Shown here piece by piece: positions 33,279 through 43,089 of a DNA stretch of 64,000 bases. The position numbers and the translations under genes are program-made. The notes beneath the pieces were generated by a model. The model saw only the letters and a program-made list of their open reading frames with translations, made no database searches and was not told where the DNA came from. Every line of letters starts with the position of its first letter. The first letter of the stretch is position 1. The DNA is from Achatina immaculata (Eukaryota; Mollusca; Gastropoda; Stylommatophora; Achatinidae), in contig CM019699.1 of NCBI GenBank assembly GCA_009760885.1, forward strand, positions 42,544,268 to 42,608,267, in the 5' to 3' direction.

Positions 33279-34918
33279 AAAGTAAGAGAACAAACTTTGT
33301 ATGATTAGACCTCGAAAAAATCATAGACAAAGCACTTTAGTGAGACGTGAGAGAAAGAAAAATCACAAGAGAATTACCTGGGATTCGAACACGGACTCCG
33401 GTAGGACGAGCAGCCGTCTAGCCACGAGAGAACAGCTTACTATCGACTTAGCCAACTAGCACCCCAAAAAAAGGTGTTTTGTTGACATAGTCTTTAGTAA
33501 CCGCTCAGCAAACATAAGGGATCGTGACACCCGGAAAGAAACGAGGTCGTGACACAGAAATTCCGTAGCTTAGATTCATTCTCTCTAGCAGGTACCAACT
33601 AGACAAACATACACACGGTCTCCTGCCATGTCTGGTGCAAACTTGGACAACAATAACAAACGAACGAATACTTATTACATGAAGTTAGTTTCGGATATAG
33701 TGAAGAATTTTTTATAATTTTTTATAAATAGGAAACTACGAGGCTTTGGTATAGTAAAGTAAGAGAACAAATTTTGTATGATTAGACCTCGAAAAAATCA
33801 TAGACAAAGCACTTTAGTGAGACGTGAGAGAAAGAAAAATCACAAGAGAATTACCTGGGATTCGAACACGGACTCCGGTAGGACGAGCAGCCGTCTAGCC
33901 ACGAGAGAACAGCTTACTATCGACTTAGCCAACTAGCACCCCAAAAAAAGGTGTTTTGTTGACATAGTCTTTAGTAACCGCTCAGCAAACATAAGGGATC
34001 GTGACACCCGGAAAGAAACGAGGTCGTGACACAGAAATTCCGTAGCTTAGATTCATTCTCTCTAGCAGGTACCAACTAGACAAACATACACACGGTCTCC
34101 TGCCATGTCTGGTGCAAACTTGGACAACAATAACAAACGAACGAATACTTATTACATGAAGTTAGTTTCGGTTTTTTATAAATAGGAAACTACGAGGCTT
34201 TGGTATAGTAAAGTAAGAGAACAAATTTTGTATGATTAGACCTCGAAAAAATCATAGACAAAGCACTTTAGTGAGACGTGAGAGAAAGAAAAATCACAAG
34301 AGAATTACCTGGGATTCGAACACGGACTCCGGTAGGACGAGCAGCCGTCTAGCCACGAGAGAACAGCTTACTATCGACTTAGCCAACTAGCACCCCAAAA
34401 AAAGGTGTTTTGTTGACATAGTCTTTAGTAACCGCTCAGCAAACATAAGGGATCGTGACACCCGGAAAGAAACGAGGTCGTGACACAGAAATTCCGTAGC
34501 TTAGATTCATTCTCTCTAGCAGGTACCAACTAGACAAACATACAAACATACATATAAAGTGTATGTTTGTCTAGTTGGTACCTGCTAGAGAGAATGAATC
34601 TAAGCTACGGAATTTCTGTGTCACGACCTCGTTTCTTTCCGGGTGTCACGATCCCTTATGTTTGCTGAGCGGTTACTAAAGACTATGTCAACAAAACACC
34701 TTTTTTGGGGTGCTAGTTGGCTAAGTCGATAGTAAGCTGTTCTCTCGTGGCTAGACGGCTGCTCGTCCTACCGGAGTCCGTGTTCGAATCCCAGGTAATT
34801 CTCTTGTGATTTTTCTTTCTCTCACGTCTCACTAAAGTGCTTTGTCTATGATTTTTTCGAGGTCTAATCATACAAAATTTGTTCTCTTACTTTACTATAC
34901 CAAAGCCTCGTAGTTTCC
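33279..34918. mobile_element. SINE-bearing concatemer with terminal palindrome
   Basis: Inserted in the 66-bp array and flanked by a 13-bp duplication TATTATGTTTATT (33266-33278 and 34919-34931). It holds direct units starting at 33279, 33756 and 34210 (477 and 454 bp; the second lacks ~23 bp near 34170), then an inverted copy. Units 3 and 4 form a near-perfect palindrome: arms 34183-34543 and 34561-34920 around a 17-nt loop. Each unit includes a tRNA-like SINE head with B box GTTCGAATCC (minus strand in units 1-3 near 33381, 33858 and 34312; plus strand near 34782) and about 290 bp of other sequence with the pair GATCGTGACACCC and GGTCGTGACAC. Confidence 0.85.
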
Positions 34919-35455
34919 TATTATGTTTATTATTATTATTAGTGGAGTGATCACAACTCTGGGGGGGGGGAATAGGTAATGACTTTATTATGTTTATTAT
35001 TATTATTAGTGGAGTGATCACAATTCTGGGGGGTGTGGGAATAGGTAATGACTTTATTATGTTTATTATTATTATTAGTGGAGTGATCACAATTCTGGGG
35101 GGGGGGAATAGGTAATGACTTTATTATGTTTATTATTATTATTAGTGGAGTGATCACAATTCTGGGGGGGGGGGGAATAGGTAATGACTTTATTATGTTT
35201 ATTATTATTATTAGTGGAGTGATCACAATTCTGGGGGGGGGGGAATAGGTAATGACTTTATTATGTTTATTATTATTATTAGTGGAGTGACCACAATTCT
35301 GGGGAGTGGGAGCGCTTGATCATGATTTTTAAAATTATTTTTTTATTATTAGTGGAGTGATCACAATTCTGGGGGGTGGGAGCGCTTGGTCATGACTTTG
35401 TTATTATTTTTATTATTATTAGTGAAGTTATCACAACTCTGGTGGGTGGGGTGGG
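34919..35455. repeat. ~66-bp G-rich satellite, second block
   Basis: Continuation of the 30084 array beyond the concatemer. The first five copies are regular; the last two (35290-35455) are diverged, with GGGAGCGCTTGGTCATGACT in place of the standard end. Confidence 0.95.
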
Positions 35456-35974
35456 AGCGAAATCTACAGTGTGAATTATTATTGGAGGAGAAAGAATCCG
35501 AACCGACAACAGAAGAAGTTTTATAGGCAATAAAGAATCTTAAAAATGGTAAATAACCAGGATGTGATGAGATAACAGCTGAATTTATTAAAGCAGGAGG
35601 AAAGGAGTGTGCAACAATCTATCATGCACTATGTAAAAAGATATGGCATTCAGGTATTTGGCCAAAAGAATGGAAAAGAACTATATTCATACCACTGCCA
35701 AAAATAGAGCAACCTGAAATTATGCACAAACTACAGAACTGTTGCTCTGATTAGTCATGCCACTAAAATTCTGTTAAAAATCATAATGGGTAGACTTCGA
35801 AAGAAAATAGAAGAAGAAGTCAATATGGTCCAAGCTGGTTTCAGGCAAGGAAGAGGATCAAGAGATCATATATTCAATATCAGATTAATAACAGAGAAAT
35901 GCAGATTGTTTAATGTGAATCTGTATTTATCCTTTATAGACTACTCAAAGGCATTTGATTGTGTACAACACCAG
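35456..35974 (+). pseudogene. APE-RT LINE, segment 1 (RT N-terminal part)
   Basis: First of three pieces of one plus-strand LINE inserted in the 66-bp satellite. Codons give CDEITAEFIKAGGKECATIY, WPKEWKRTIFIPLPK, a frameshift near 35725, then RLRKKIEEEVNMVQAGFRQG, RLITEKC and LSFIDYSKAFDCVQHQ. The coding continues exactly after the SINE at 36260. The element is 5' truncated; left of 35456 is satellite sequence. Confidence 0.9.
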
Positions 35975-36249
35975 GAAAAAAAGTAAAGATAGTCCCATAG
36001 CAATTATGCCGTAGGGGGTGAAGCGTTAGAGACCTCATTATGCTGGGTCATCAGTGTGTGAGGTAGGGTGACCAGTTCCTTTCCTCGCTGCCTTTACTTC
36101 CCAGATTTTCTCTGGTACCCATTTTACGAGGCTGGGTCGACCTCGGGGCCGTATTGGTCGGAAAAAAAAAATCCTGCTCAGCTGGGGATTCGAACCTTCG
36201 ACCATTTGGTTGCTAGACGAGCGCTCTAACCACTACGCTAGCCGGCCCC
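35975..36249 (-). mobile_element. tRNA-derived SINE with 10-bp target duplication
   Basis: On the minus strand it starts GGGGCCGGCTAGCGTAGTGG (A box GGCTAGCGTAGTGG) and has the B box GGTTCGAATCC some 50 nt further on, then a body with CCTCGTAAAATGGGTACC and a short A/T-rich tail. It is flanked by ACAACACCAG at 35965-35974 and 36250-36259. It interrupts the LINE reading frame, which resumes in phase when the insertion and one duplication copy are ignored. Confidence 0.9.
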
Positions 36250-36314
36250 ACAACACCAGAAACTTTGGGAAATAATGGAAAAAATGAGATTTCCAACATA
36301 TTTGATACAGTTAA
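36250..36314 (+). pseudogene. APE-RT LINE, segment 2
   Basis: Short LINE piece between the SINE and the piggyBac element: after the SINE duplication it reads KLWEIMEKMRFPTYLIQL in frame with segment 1 and ends in the TTAA used by piggyBac. Confidence 0.88.
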
Positions 36315-36346
36315 CTCTTTCCACCCTTGAGATCCCTGCAGGGACC

Positions 36347-38397
36347 ATGTCCGGTTTACGTCAACAATCGAAAGTACCCTATGGGACACCGTGTTTTGTT
36401 TCGTTCACATGTGAAACTAACTTTTTAGTTAATCACTATCTGCGCATGCCAAAATCTTCCTTTACTTCCGTACACGCCGTTCGAAAACAATTCTTTAAAT
36501 CTCATCAGGTGTTTGTGTGTTTTCCAGTGACATTTTCTAGACCGACTCAAAAATTGAACACACCCACTGACTCAACAAATGTGACTGCATGTTATTCAGG
36601 TAATGGTAGGCCTGTTAGAGACAGTGCAAAGGCAGCTTTGAATTTATTTAAGTGTATAGGTAAAGGAAAGGCCATAATTGAATCAAGTTCTCACGTGGAT
36701 GAACCTGTAGTTAGTTTATCTGCATATAGTGACGGTGACAGGCATAGTGAAAGTGACTCTGACAATGGCCCTACGACTAGTTCTAGTTCTTTAGCTGGAT
36801 CGAGCAACAGGATAAGTCCTCCACCTGTGAAACGACCTAGAACTATTGTTTCTGTGGCTCGGAGAGAAAATAACAATCCAGTATCTAACTGGAGAGAAGT
36901 ACAGGTGAATGAAGAGCTAGGAACTCCTAGCAGCAGTGATCCTGGCAGAGGTATTCTGTTAGATGTTGGCCGTGAGCGGACACCACTGGGGTTTTTCTTT
37001 GCACTATTTACAATAGATATTTTGGACAGTCTCATAGCCAGCATAAATGCTTATGCTGTTATGAAACTTAGCCAAGCAGGTGATGGTAGTAATGAATCTG
37101 GATGGACACCTACTGGCTGCCATGAAATGTATAAGTTCATGGCCGCTATCATTTCCATGACCATGCAACCTAAATCAAAACTCAGTGACTATTGGATCAC
37201 CACAGGCCATCTGCAGTCACCATTTTTTAGGCAGATGTTTAGTAGGGATAGGTTTCTGAAGATATACAGCACTATGCTGCATGTCGGTGAAGCTGATAGT
37301 GAAGGTAAAGCCAAAACTGAACCTTTTGTCAATCAGCTGGTCGCATCTTTTCAGGCAGCCTTTTACCCTTTCAAAGACATAAATATTGATGAAATGGTAA
37401 TTGGCTACAAGGGATGCTGGTGTCACAAGCAATATAACACTAGCAAGCCAGCCAAATATAACATCAAGACGTTTGGCCTTTGTGACTCCATCACAGGTTA
37501 TGTGTTCAACTTAGTGATATATTTTGGGAAGCAAACCTCCTATGACCCTGCCACTGCTGACAGTCCAAGTCATGCTGTGAAAGTTTTTCAGACACTTTTG
37601 CAGCCAGTGAAGGCTTCTCATCATATATTTGCAGACAGGTATTATACCAGTCTTCCTCTCGTTGATTATCTGCTGTCAAAAGGTCACAGTTACACTGGGA
37701 CCTTGAATATCTGTCGCAAGGGCTTTCCTCCGCAGCTGAAAACTCAGACACTTGAGGAAAACAAGCCTGTTTACCATGTCAGAGATGATGATTCTCTGTG
37801 TTTCCTGGACAAACAAAAAGAAGCCTGTTCATGTGGTTACAACACACGGAAAAGCTGTCACTACTCCTCTTATCGAAGGACAGCGAGAGGTCCAGAAACC
37901 AGAGATCATTCACACATATAACATGTGTATGAATGGATGTGACAGAGCTGACCAAAAGGTTTCATACTATGGCATGCATTCTAGAAAGACAATAAAGTGG
38001 TGGAAGAAAATATTCAACTGGATTTTGGAAATAACACAGGTGAATGCTCACACTTTATATTTGCTTTCAGAGAACCCTGGCAGGAGTAACAAATCTCTGG
38101 TCTTCTTCAAGAACCAGCTTATTGAAGGTTTGGTATCCTTGGCAGACAGCAGCTTCATTGCAGATGTTAGTATGCCTGCTCCCAGGCAAACGGGAGCAGC
38201 AGCACATCCCCTTATCTCAGAACGCTACCAAGGTGATCATCTGATTTGACATGAAAGATTTCCGTAAACGGTGTTTATACTGTTCGAGGCCAGACAAGAT
38301 AGTCCGCACCTATTACTACTGCACTACGTGCTTGGACGAACCTCATCTGTGTCCAAAGAATTGTTTCCGGGCGCATCATAAGTCACATCGAGCATGA
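36347..38397 (+). pseudogene. piggyBac transposase pseudogene
   Basis: Transposase that excises and inserts at TTAA. An acidic and Ser-rich N-terminal part (to ~36980) precedes the catalytic domain: LGFFFALFTIDILDSLI, GCHEMYKFMAAIISM, SPFFRQMFSRDRFLKI, first Asp in INIDEMVIGYKG (37380-37415), second in FADRYYTSLPLVDYLL (37630-37675), third in CMNGCDRADQ (37930-37955) followed by VSYYGMHSRKTIKWWKKIFN. A +1 frameshift near 37818-37826, at an A run, separates the second and third Asp. A second frame change before 38251 precedes the C-terminal Cys/His zinc-binding domain (CLYCSRPDKIV, YYCTTCLDEPHLCPKNC, HHKSHRA; stop at 38395). Start choice is uncertain, because the open frame runs in from the LINE. 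Confidence 0.9.
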
Positions 38398-38731
38398 TAC
38401 CACTGCATTCTAGCACAGATACTTCGTTTGCCTGTGCTTTCTACATTTACTGTCTGAGCCACCATTCACATCTCTTTCTAACCTGACCATTTACTCTGTA
38501 GGTGACTGATTTCTTGACTGAAGACAGCAGAAGACTATTGTTTTTGTACCTGTATTGTATATATTGACAGCTAAATTATTTTTTTTATACTTTTTTATCA
38601 TGTAAATATATTGTGTACAGATCACATACTGACTGCTTTATACGACAGTGTGTTATACAGTGTTCATGTGTTGTAAATATATTCTGTATATAATTTTTTT
38701 TTTCATTTTTCATGCCATGTATATAATTTTT
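38398..38731. other. piggyBac 3' untranslated region, AT-rich
   Basis: T-rich sequence between the transposase stop and the 88-bp repeats; no gene seen. Confidence 0.6.
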
Positions 38732-39228
38732 CAGCAGCTCTGTAACGGCCATTTTCAGGGCCACTCAAATTGTCAAGATTGGCAATTGCTCAGGAAAGAG
38801 GAGCCTTCACCTCAGCCAACAGCAGCTCTGTAACGCCCCTTTTCAGGGGCACCCAAATTTTCAAGATTGGCAATTGCTCAGGAAAGAGGAGCCTTCACCT
38901 CAGCCAACAGCAGCTCTGTAATGCCCCTTTTCAGGGCCACCCAAATTTTCAAGATTGGCAATTGCTCAGGAAAGAGGAGCCTTCACCTCAGCCATCAGCA
39001 GCTCTGTAACAGGCCTTTTCAGGGCCATCCAAATTGTCAAGATTGGCAATTGCTCAGGAAAGAGGAGCCTTCACCTCAGCCAACAGCAGCTCTGTAACAC
39101 CCCTTTTCAGGGGCACCCAAATTTTCAAGAGTGGCAATTGCTCAGGAAAGAGGAGCCTTCACCTCAGCCAACAGCAGCTCTGTAACGCCCCTTTTCAGGG
39201 CCATCCAAATTGTCACTATTGGCAAGCA
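38732..39228. repeat. 88-bp tandem repeats inside piggyBac
   Basis: Five and a half copies of an 88-bp unit starting CAGCAGCTCTGTAACGCCCC and containing AAGATTGGCAATTGCTCAGG. The TTTTCAGGGGCACCC versus TTTTCAGGGCCACCC difference alternates between units. Subterminal position suggests a role as, or derivation from, transposase-binding sequence, but this is only inference. Confidence 0.95.
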
Positions 39229-39847
39229 CTAAAGGTGTGCAAAATGAGTTCACAATGTTTTCTGTTGTGTTTGTGTTTTTGTTTGTTTGTAGTCTGCAAA
39301 TATGTCCACAGTTTTTACACTTCATGTGAGGAATTCCATTTATCTTCATATTGTGTTTTTCAAGTGGATATTTACAGCTGTAACGGTAAGTAGAAAACAA
39401 TTTTATTTGTTTGTCATAATTCTTTTTTGGGCTGAAAAGAGATATAGTGTATATTAGATGCGATTCATTTGGATTTCATAACAAAATGTGCCAAAGTTGG
39501 ATTTATATTCAGTTGGAATATATTCAGATTAAGGGTAAGTTGAACATACTTTTTTTTCTCAGTCCTAAATATTTTTTTTTTTTTTGCTCACAAACTTTTC
39601 AATTTTTTTCTCAACAGTTCTCTTTCTTTGACAAATAACTACATTTATGAAATCCTCATTCAATTCTACTTATTTTGATATATGATACACTTATAGTGAA
39701 CCCTGAATTAGTTTGTTAAAATTAATTTTAGAGAGGGACCCAAAAATTATCGCAACACCCGCTCGATAATATAACGTCCGCCCATACGACGGTAATGTCC
39801 CCTGTACGCCAGTAACGTCTGTGCTTTTTTTTCCTGTCGTGAAAGAG
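39229..39847. other. piggyBac right-end region
   Basis: T-rich, non-coding; long T runs at 39549 and 39572. Ends in GTCCGCCCATACGACGGTAA, GTCCCCTGTACGCCAGTAAC and the right terminal repeat; the two GTAA/GTAAC-ended halves form a short direct repeat. Confidence 0.6.
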
Positions 39848-40808
39848 TTAACATCACTGCTGTATCTAGACCAACAAGCAGCAGTAAAAATAAAAGGTGA
39901 AACAACAACTTGGTTTGGCATAAAACAAGGGGTCCGTCAGGGGTGCATATTGTCACCTTACTTATTTAACTTGTATACTGAAAATATAATGAAGAATGTT
40001 AGAGAAGATGTAGACAAAGAATATTACAATGCCATAACAATTGGAGGTTATGAAATACCAGAGATTAGATATGCTGATGATACAGTATTACTGTCCACAA
40101 CACAAAAAGGAATGGAAAAACTAATTATGTCAGTCCACAAGAACAGCGAAGAACAAAACCTCTATCTTAATGCAAAGAAAACTAAATTGATGACAACTGA
40201 CAAAACAAACAAGGCAATTGAAATAAGTATCAATGAGGAAAAACTGGAAGAAGTGGAGAGTTTTGAATATCTTGGATCACTACTAACTAGTAATAGAGAT
40301 ACAATGAGGGAAATTAAAAGGACGACATCTATCGCTCTTCAGAAAGTAAAACAACTAAAGAATCTGTGGAGAGGAGCAGACAGAACCACAAAAATAAGAT
40401 TTTTAAGGGTATGCATCTTTCCCATCGCAACATATGCCTGTGAGATCTGGACACTTAACAAAACAGCTGAGAAACACATAAATGCCTTTGAATGTAAATG
40501 CTACAGAAGAGTTCTTCAAATATCATGGACACAAAAAAGAACAAATATATCCATACTGCAAGAACTTAATACTGAAGAAGGCTGGCTAGTAAAGAGGATT
40601 AAAGAGAGAAAACTTAAATATTTTGGACACATTAAACATCATGATAATCTAGAGAAGACAGTCTTGGAAGGGTATATAATGGGAAAAAGAAAAAGAGGAA
40701 GACCAAGGTGAAGATGGCTGCAAGACATCGTTGATGATCTGCAAATTGATGCACAACCGAGAGGCCTACAGGAGTGCTGTTAGGGAGGCAAAATGAATGA
40801 ATGAATGG
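39848..40808 (+). pseudogene. APE-RT LINE, segment 3 (RT catalytic and C-terminal part)
   Basis: Continues segment 2 across TTAA: TSLLYLDQQAAVKIKGETTT, GVRQGCILSPYLFNLYTENI, RYADDTVLLS (catalytic Asp pair near 40075), LNAKKTKLM, YLGSLLTSNRDTMREIKRT, CIFPIATYACEIWTLNKTAE, KYFGHIKHHDNLEKTVLEG and MGKRKRGRPR, then a TGA in place of Trp/Arg at 40709. Open for 290 codons, so only lightly decayed. The 3' end is GGCAAAATGAATGAATGAAT, after which the 66-bp satellite resumes. Confidence 0.9.
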
Positions 40809-40960
40809 GGGGGGGGAGCGCTGGGTAATGACTGTTTTATTATTTTTATTATTATTAGTGGAGTAATCACAACTCTGAGGGGGGAGGGTGGGGTCATGAC
40901 TTTTAAAAATTATTTTCATTATTATTAGTGTGATCACAATGCAGAGGGCAAGAGTCCTGT
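40809..40960. repeat. ~66-bp G-rich satellite, diverged right edge
   Basis: Two diverged units (TTATTATTAGTGGAGTAATC; GAGGGGGGAGGGTGGGGTCA), like those on the other side of the LINE at 35290-35455, including GGGAGCGCTGGGTAATGACT. This shows the LINE landed inside the array. Confidence 0.9.
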
Positions 40961-40979
40961 GTATTCCATCCCAGAACTG

Positions 40980-41118
40980 AAACTACAAACTTCCAACTGA
41001 CACTACACTTCCCACAAACTTCCAACTGACACCACACTTCCCACAAACTTCCAACTGACACTACACTTCCCACAAACTTCCAACTGACACTATACTTCCC
41101 ACAAACTTCCAACTGACA
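40980..41118. repeat. 29-bp minisatellite
   Basis: Five copies of a 29-bp unit containing ACAAACTTCCAACTGACACT, followed by an A run. Confidence 0.95.
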
Positions 41119-41129
41119 CTAAAAAAAAA

Positions 41130-41390
41130 CAGACATAAAAAAACCACTGGAAATGGATTGGTCATATGGTCCAAAAGGACCCCAGCTAAAACAGTTACAA
41201 GATGGACATCAGATGAAAAAAAGAATAAGAGGCCAGCCAAACGCTATTTGGCAGAGAGTTGTAGAAGCAGAAGTGAAAAGCATGCACCACAGTACAAAGG
41301 CTGGCCATGGACTGTGAGAGGTGGAGAGAATTTGTTGCTGCCCTGCAAGATGGCACAAATTTTACATGCTGGTGACTGTTTAACCAATCA
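41130..41390 (+). pseudogene. LINE C-terminal fragment
   Basis: Reading across frameshifts gives W-K-W-I-G-H-M-V, RWTSDEKKNKRPAKRYLAES, then WPWTVRGGENLLLPCK in another frame; the G-H-x-x-R ... G-R-P-x-x-x-W/Y layout is the LINE protein end. Strongly decayed. Confidence 0.7.
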
Positions 41391-41681
41391 CTGACCAAGG
41401 ACATGATGGAATGATGACAGTAATGTTATACTGTTTGTATAGTATGGATCTGCGTGTGACGGTAATGTTATAATCTGTACAATTTTTGTAAGAGTGCAAT
41501 GGTAATGTATAATTTTGATGAGAGTGCAACAGCAATGTTATACTGTCTATGTAATTCTTATCCTCCACATACCTCCTGTATGGACTAAAATGTCCATGTG
41601 ATTCCTCTTTTATGCATCTCGATTGTTTTACATATCAGCCAATCAATGACAAAACTTTCAGAAACATAATTTATGAATTAC
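41391..41681. other. intron sequence with degenerate repeat
   Basis: Three poor copies of GTAATGTTATACTGT-type sequence at 41420-41550, resembling the 42-bp unit at 28715; otherwise nothing. Confidence 0.5.
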
Positions 41682-41893
41682 CTGGCAAATTGGGCAATAA
41701 ATCTGGCACAGCAATCTCAGGAACTGTCCCAAGCTCTGGAATGTAAAGAAAATTCTCCGCAGTGGCTCGGAATAACTCTTCATTATGCACAATTGTAGAT
41801 GGTGCCTCAGCAAGATGGGCTTCCTCTTCTTCAATTGCTGCTCTTGTTTTTGTGACAACCCCCAATGGATCAAGCATGATATATTTCTTATAT
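41682..41893 (-). CDS. WASHC1, exon 4
   Basis: Encodes YKKYIMLDPLGVVTKT, EEEEAHLAEAPSTIVHNEEL, ENFLYIPELGTVPEIAVPDL and LPNLPG: the highly conserved C-terminal part of the WASH homology region, before the proline-rich segment. Acceptor TATATATCCACAG ends at 41894; donor is CCAG/GTAATT at 41681. Entry completes the Pro codon opened in exon 3 (CC plus A), exit leaves one base (G) for the last exon. The 13 kb intron that follows carries the nested insertions. Confidence 0.93.
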
Positions 41894-42069
41894 CTGTGGA
41901 TATATAATCAACTTTTATCAAGTTCACTGGAACAACTACCCACAGAGTCACAAAATTTTACATACAGAATCCATGTCAGTTATTCCGTGTTCATTTCACT
42001 CTTGATGTAGACTCTTTGTTCCATATGGTTTAATGACAGCATTTCATGAGAAAAAAAATGTGCTTTTTA
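41894..42069. other. intron sequence
   Basis: Nothing recognised besides the polypyrimidine tract and acceptor of exon 4. Confidence 0.5.
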
Positions 42070-42212
42070 TCTTCATTTACTTAATGGGTGCCATGCCCTA
42101 AGATGTTTATAAGTAATGTTCATTTATTTAATGGGTGCCATGCCCTGAGATGTTTATAAGTACTCTTCATTTACTTAAAGGGTGCCATGCCCTGAGATGC
42201 TTATAAGTTCTT
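42070..42212. repeat. ~50-bp tandem repeat, first part
   Basis: Three copies with TTCATTTACTTAATGGGTGC, CATGCCCTGAGATG and TTTATAAGTA. More copies lie at 42835-42878 and 45176-45262, so the array has been split by a LINE and a mariner. Confidence 0.88.
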
Positions 42213-42221
42213 CTTCTTCTT

Positions 42222-42815
42222 CGTACGCATTGTCTGTCTATATCTGCAGTCCTGTCTCTTGGACAAATTTCACTGTTTTTTGTAATTCATGTATGGAACC
42301 ATACAGCTTATCTTCTTTGGTGGTTTCACTGAGCCAGTAATTACTTCTCAGTGTCTCGTAGTTGGTGCAGTTTTGGAGGATATGTTCCACAGTTTGGGGC
42401 ACCTGGGCACATGTACAAAGAGTAGTAGTACCAACCTTAAACTTTGTATACAAATGACTTCGGAGTCGGCCGTGTCCTGTTCGGAGACAGAAAATGGTGA
42501 CTTGTTCCTTTCTATTTAGCATGTGATAGTCATCATGTGATGGTGTTTGTGGCTTCCTGTAGGTTTTTATCATGCTTTTCTTCTGATTATAGGTAACTGG
42601 TATGTCTGGTTGCTCCATTTCAGTGCCCTCTTTGGCCTGATGGTCAGCTTTCTCGTTGCCTGGTATCCCACATTGGGAGGGAATCCACTGCAAGGTGACT
42701 CTGTGTTGTAAGCCAATTTTTGACAAGGCATCCTTAAGATCTGGTGGTTTGTTTCACTAAAAAGCTTCCAGTACTGATCTTGCATCTGTGAGAATTACTA
42801 CAGGGCATGTATCAA
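42222..42815 (-). pseudogene. I-type LINE fragment with RNase H
   Basis: Minus-strand end of a LINE ORF2 carrying an RNase H domain. VILTDARSVLEAF (42800-42760) is the third RNase H block; after a frameshift come VTLQWIPSQCGIPGNEKADH (final block with the G-N-E-x-A-D signature), FCLRTGHGRLRSHLYTKFKV, CTCAQVPQTVEHILQNCTNY (Cys/His knuckle-like) and VKFVQETGLQI-stop. Belongs to the class of LINEs with C-terminal RNase H. Confidence 0.87.
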
Positions 42816-43089
42816 TTCTAAAGTATGTTTATAAGTAATCCTCATTTACTCAATGGGTGCCTTGTCTTGAGATGTTTATGAGGGCTGTTTACAAAGTTCC
42901 GGAACTGAATTTTTTTTTTTCTGGTAAAACTATAATATGCATTGAAGTGGTTCCGTGGCATAAGATGTAGTAACCATTCTTGAGTGTACATGCAAAATCT
43001 TAACTCATTATTTTCAGTCAATCGCACTGCACAAGCCCCCAAGTGAATGCATACCTGCAGATTCCAGCGCATTTCAACATAGACAAGAA

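Larger units (their letters stand above)
36315..39847 (+). mobile_element. piggyBac-like DNA transposon, 3.5 kb
   Basis: Bounded by TTAA at 36311-36314 and 39848-39851, the exact target duplication of this superfamily. Ends match inward over about 8 bp: left CTCTTTCCACCC, right CTCTTTCACGAC. It splits a LINE frame that rejoins in phase across one TTAA. Contents: a transposase pseudogene, an 88-bp tandem repeat and a T-rich right end. Confidence 0.93.

Noticed and set aside
33360..34800. tRNA genes
   Set aside because: The A/B-box-like heads do not form a clean tRNA with acceptor stem in reading, and recur in SINE context with tails and target duplications.
34978..36249. tRNA gene at the SINE 35975-36249
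   Set aside because: A and B boxes are present, but the unit is followed by a SINE body and flanked by a target duplication.
42842..43072. 76-codon minus-strand frame as a gene
   Set aside because: Lies in the left terminal region of the second mariner and runs antisense to it.
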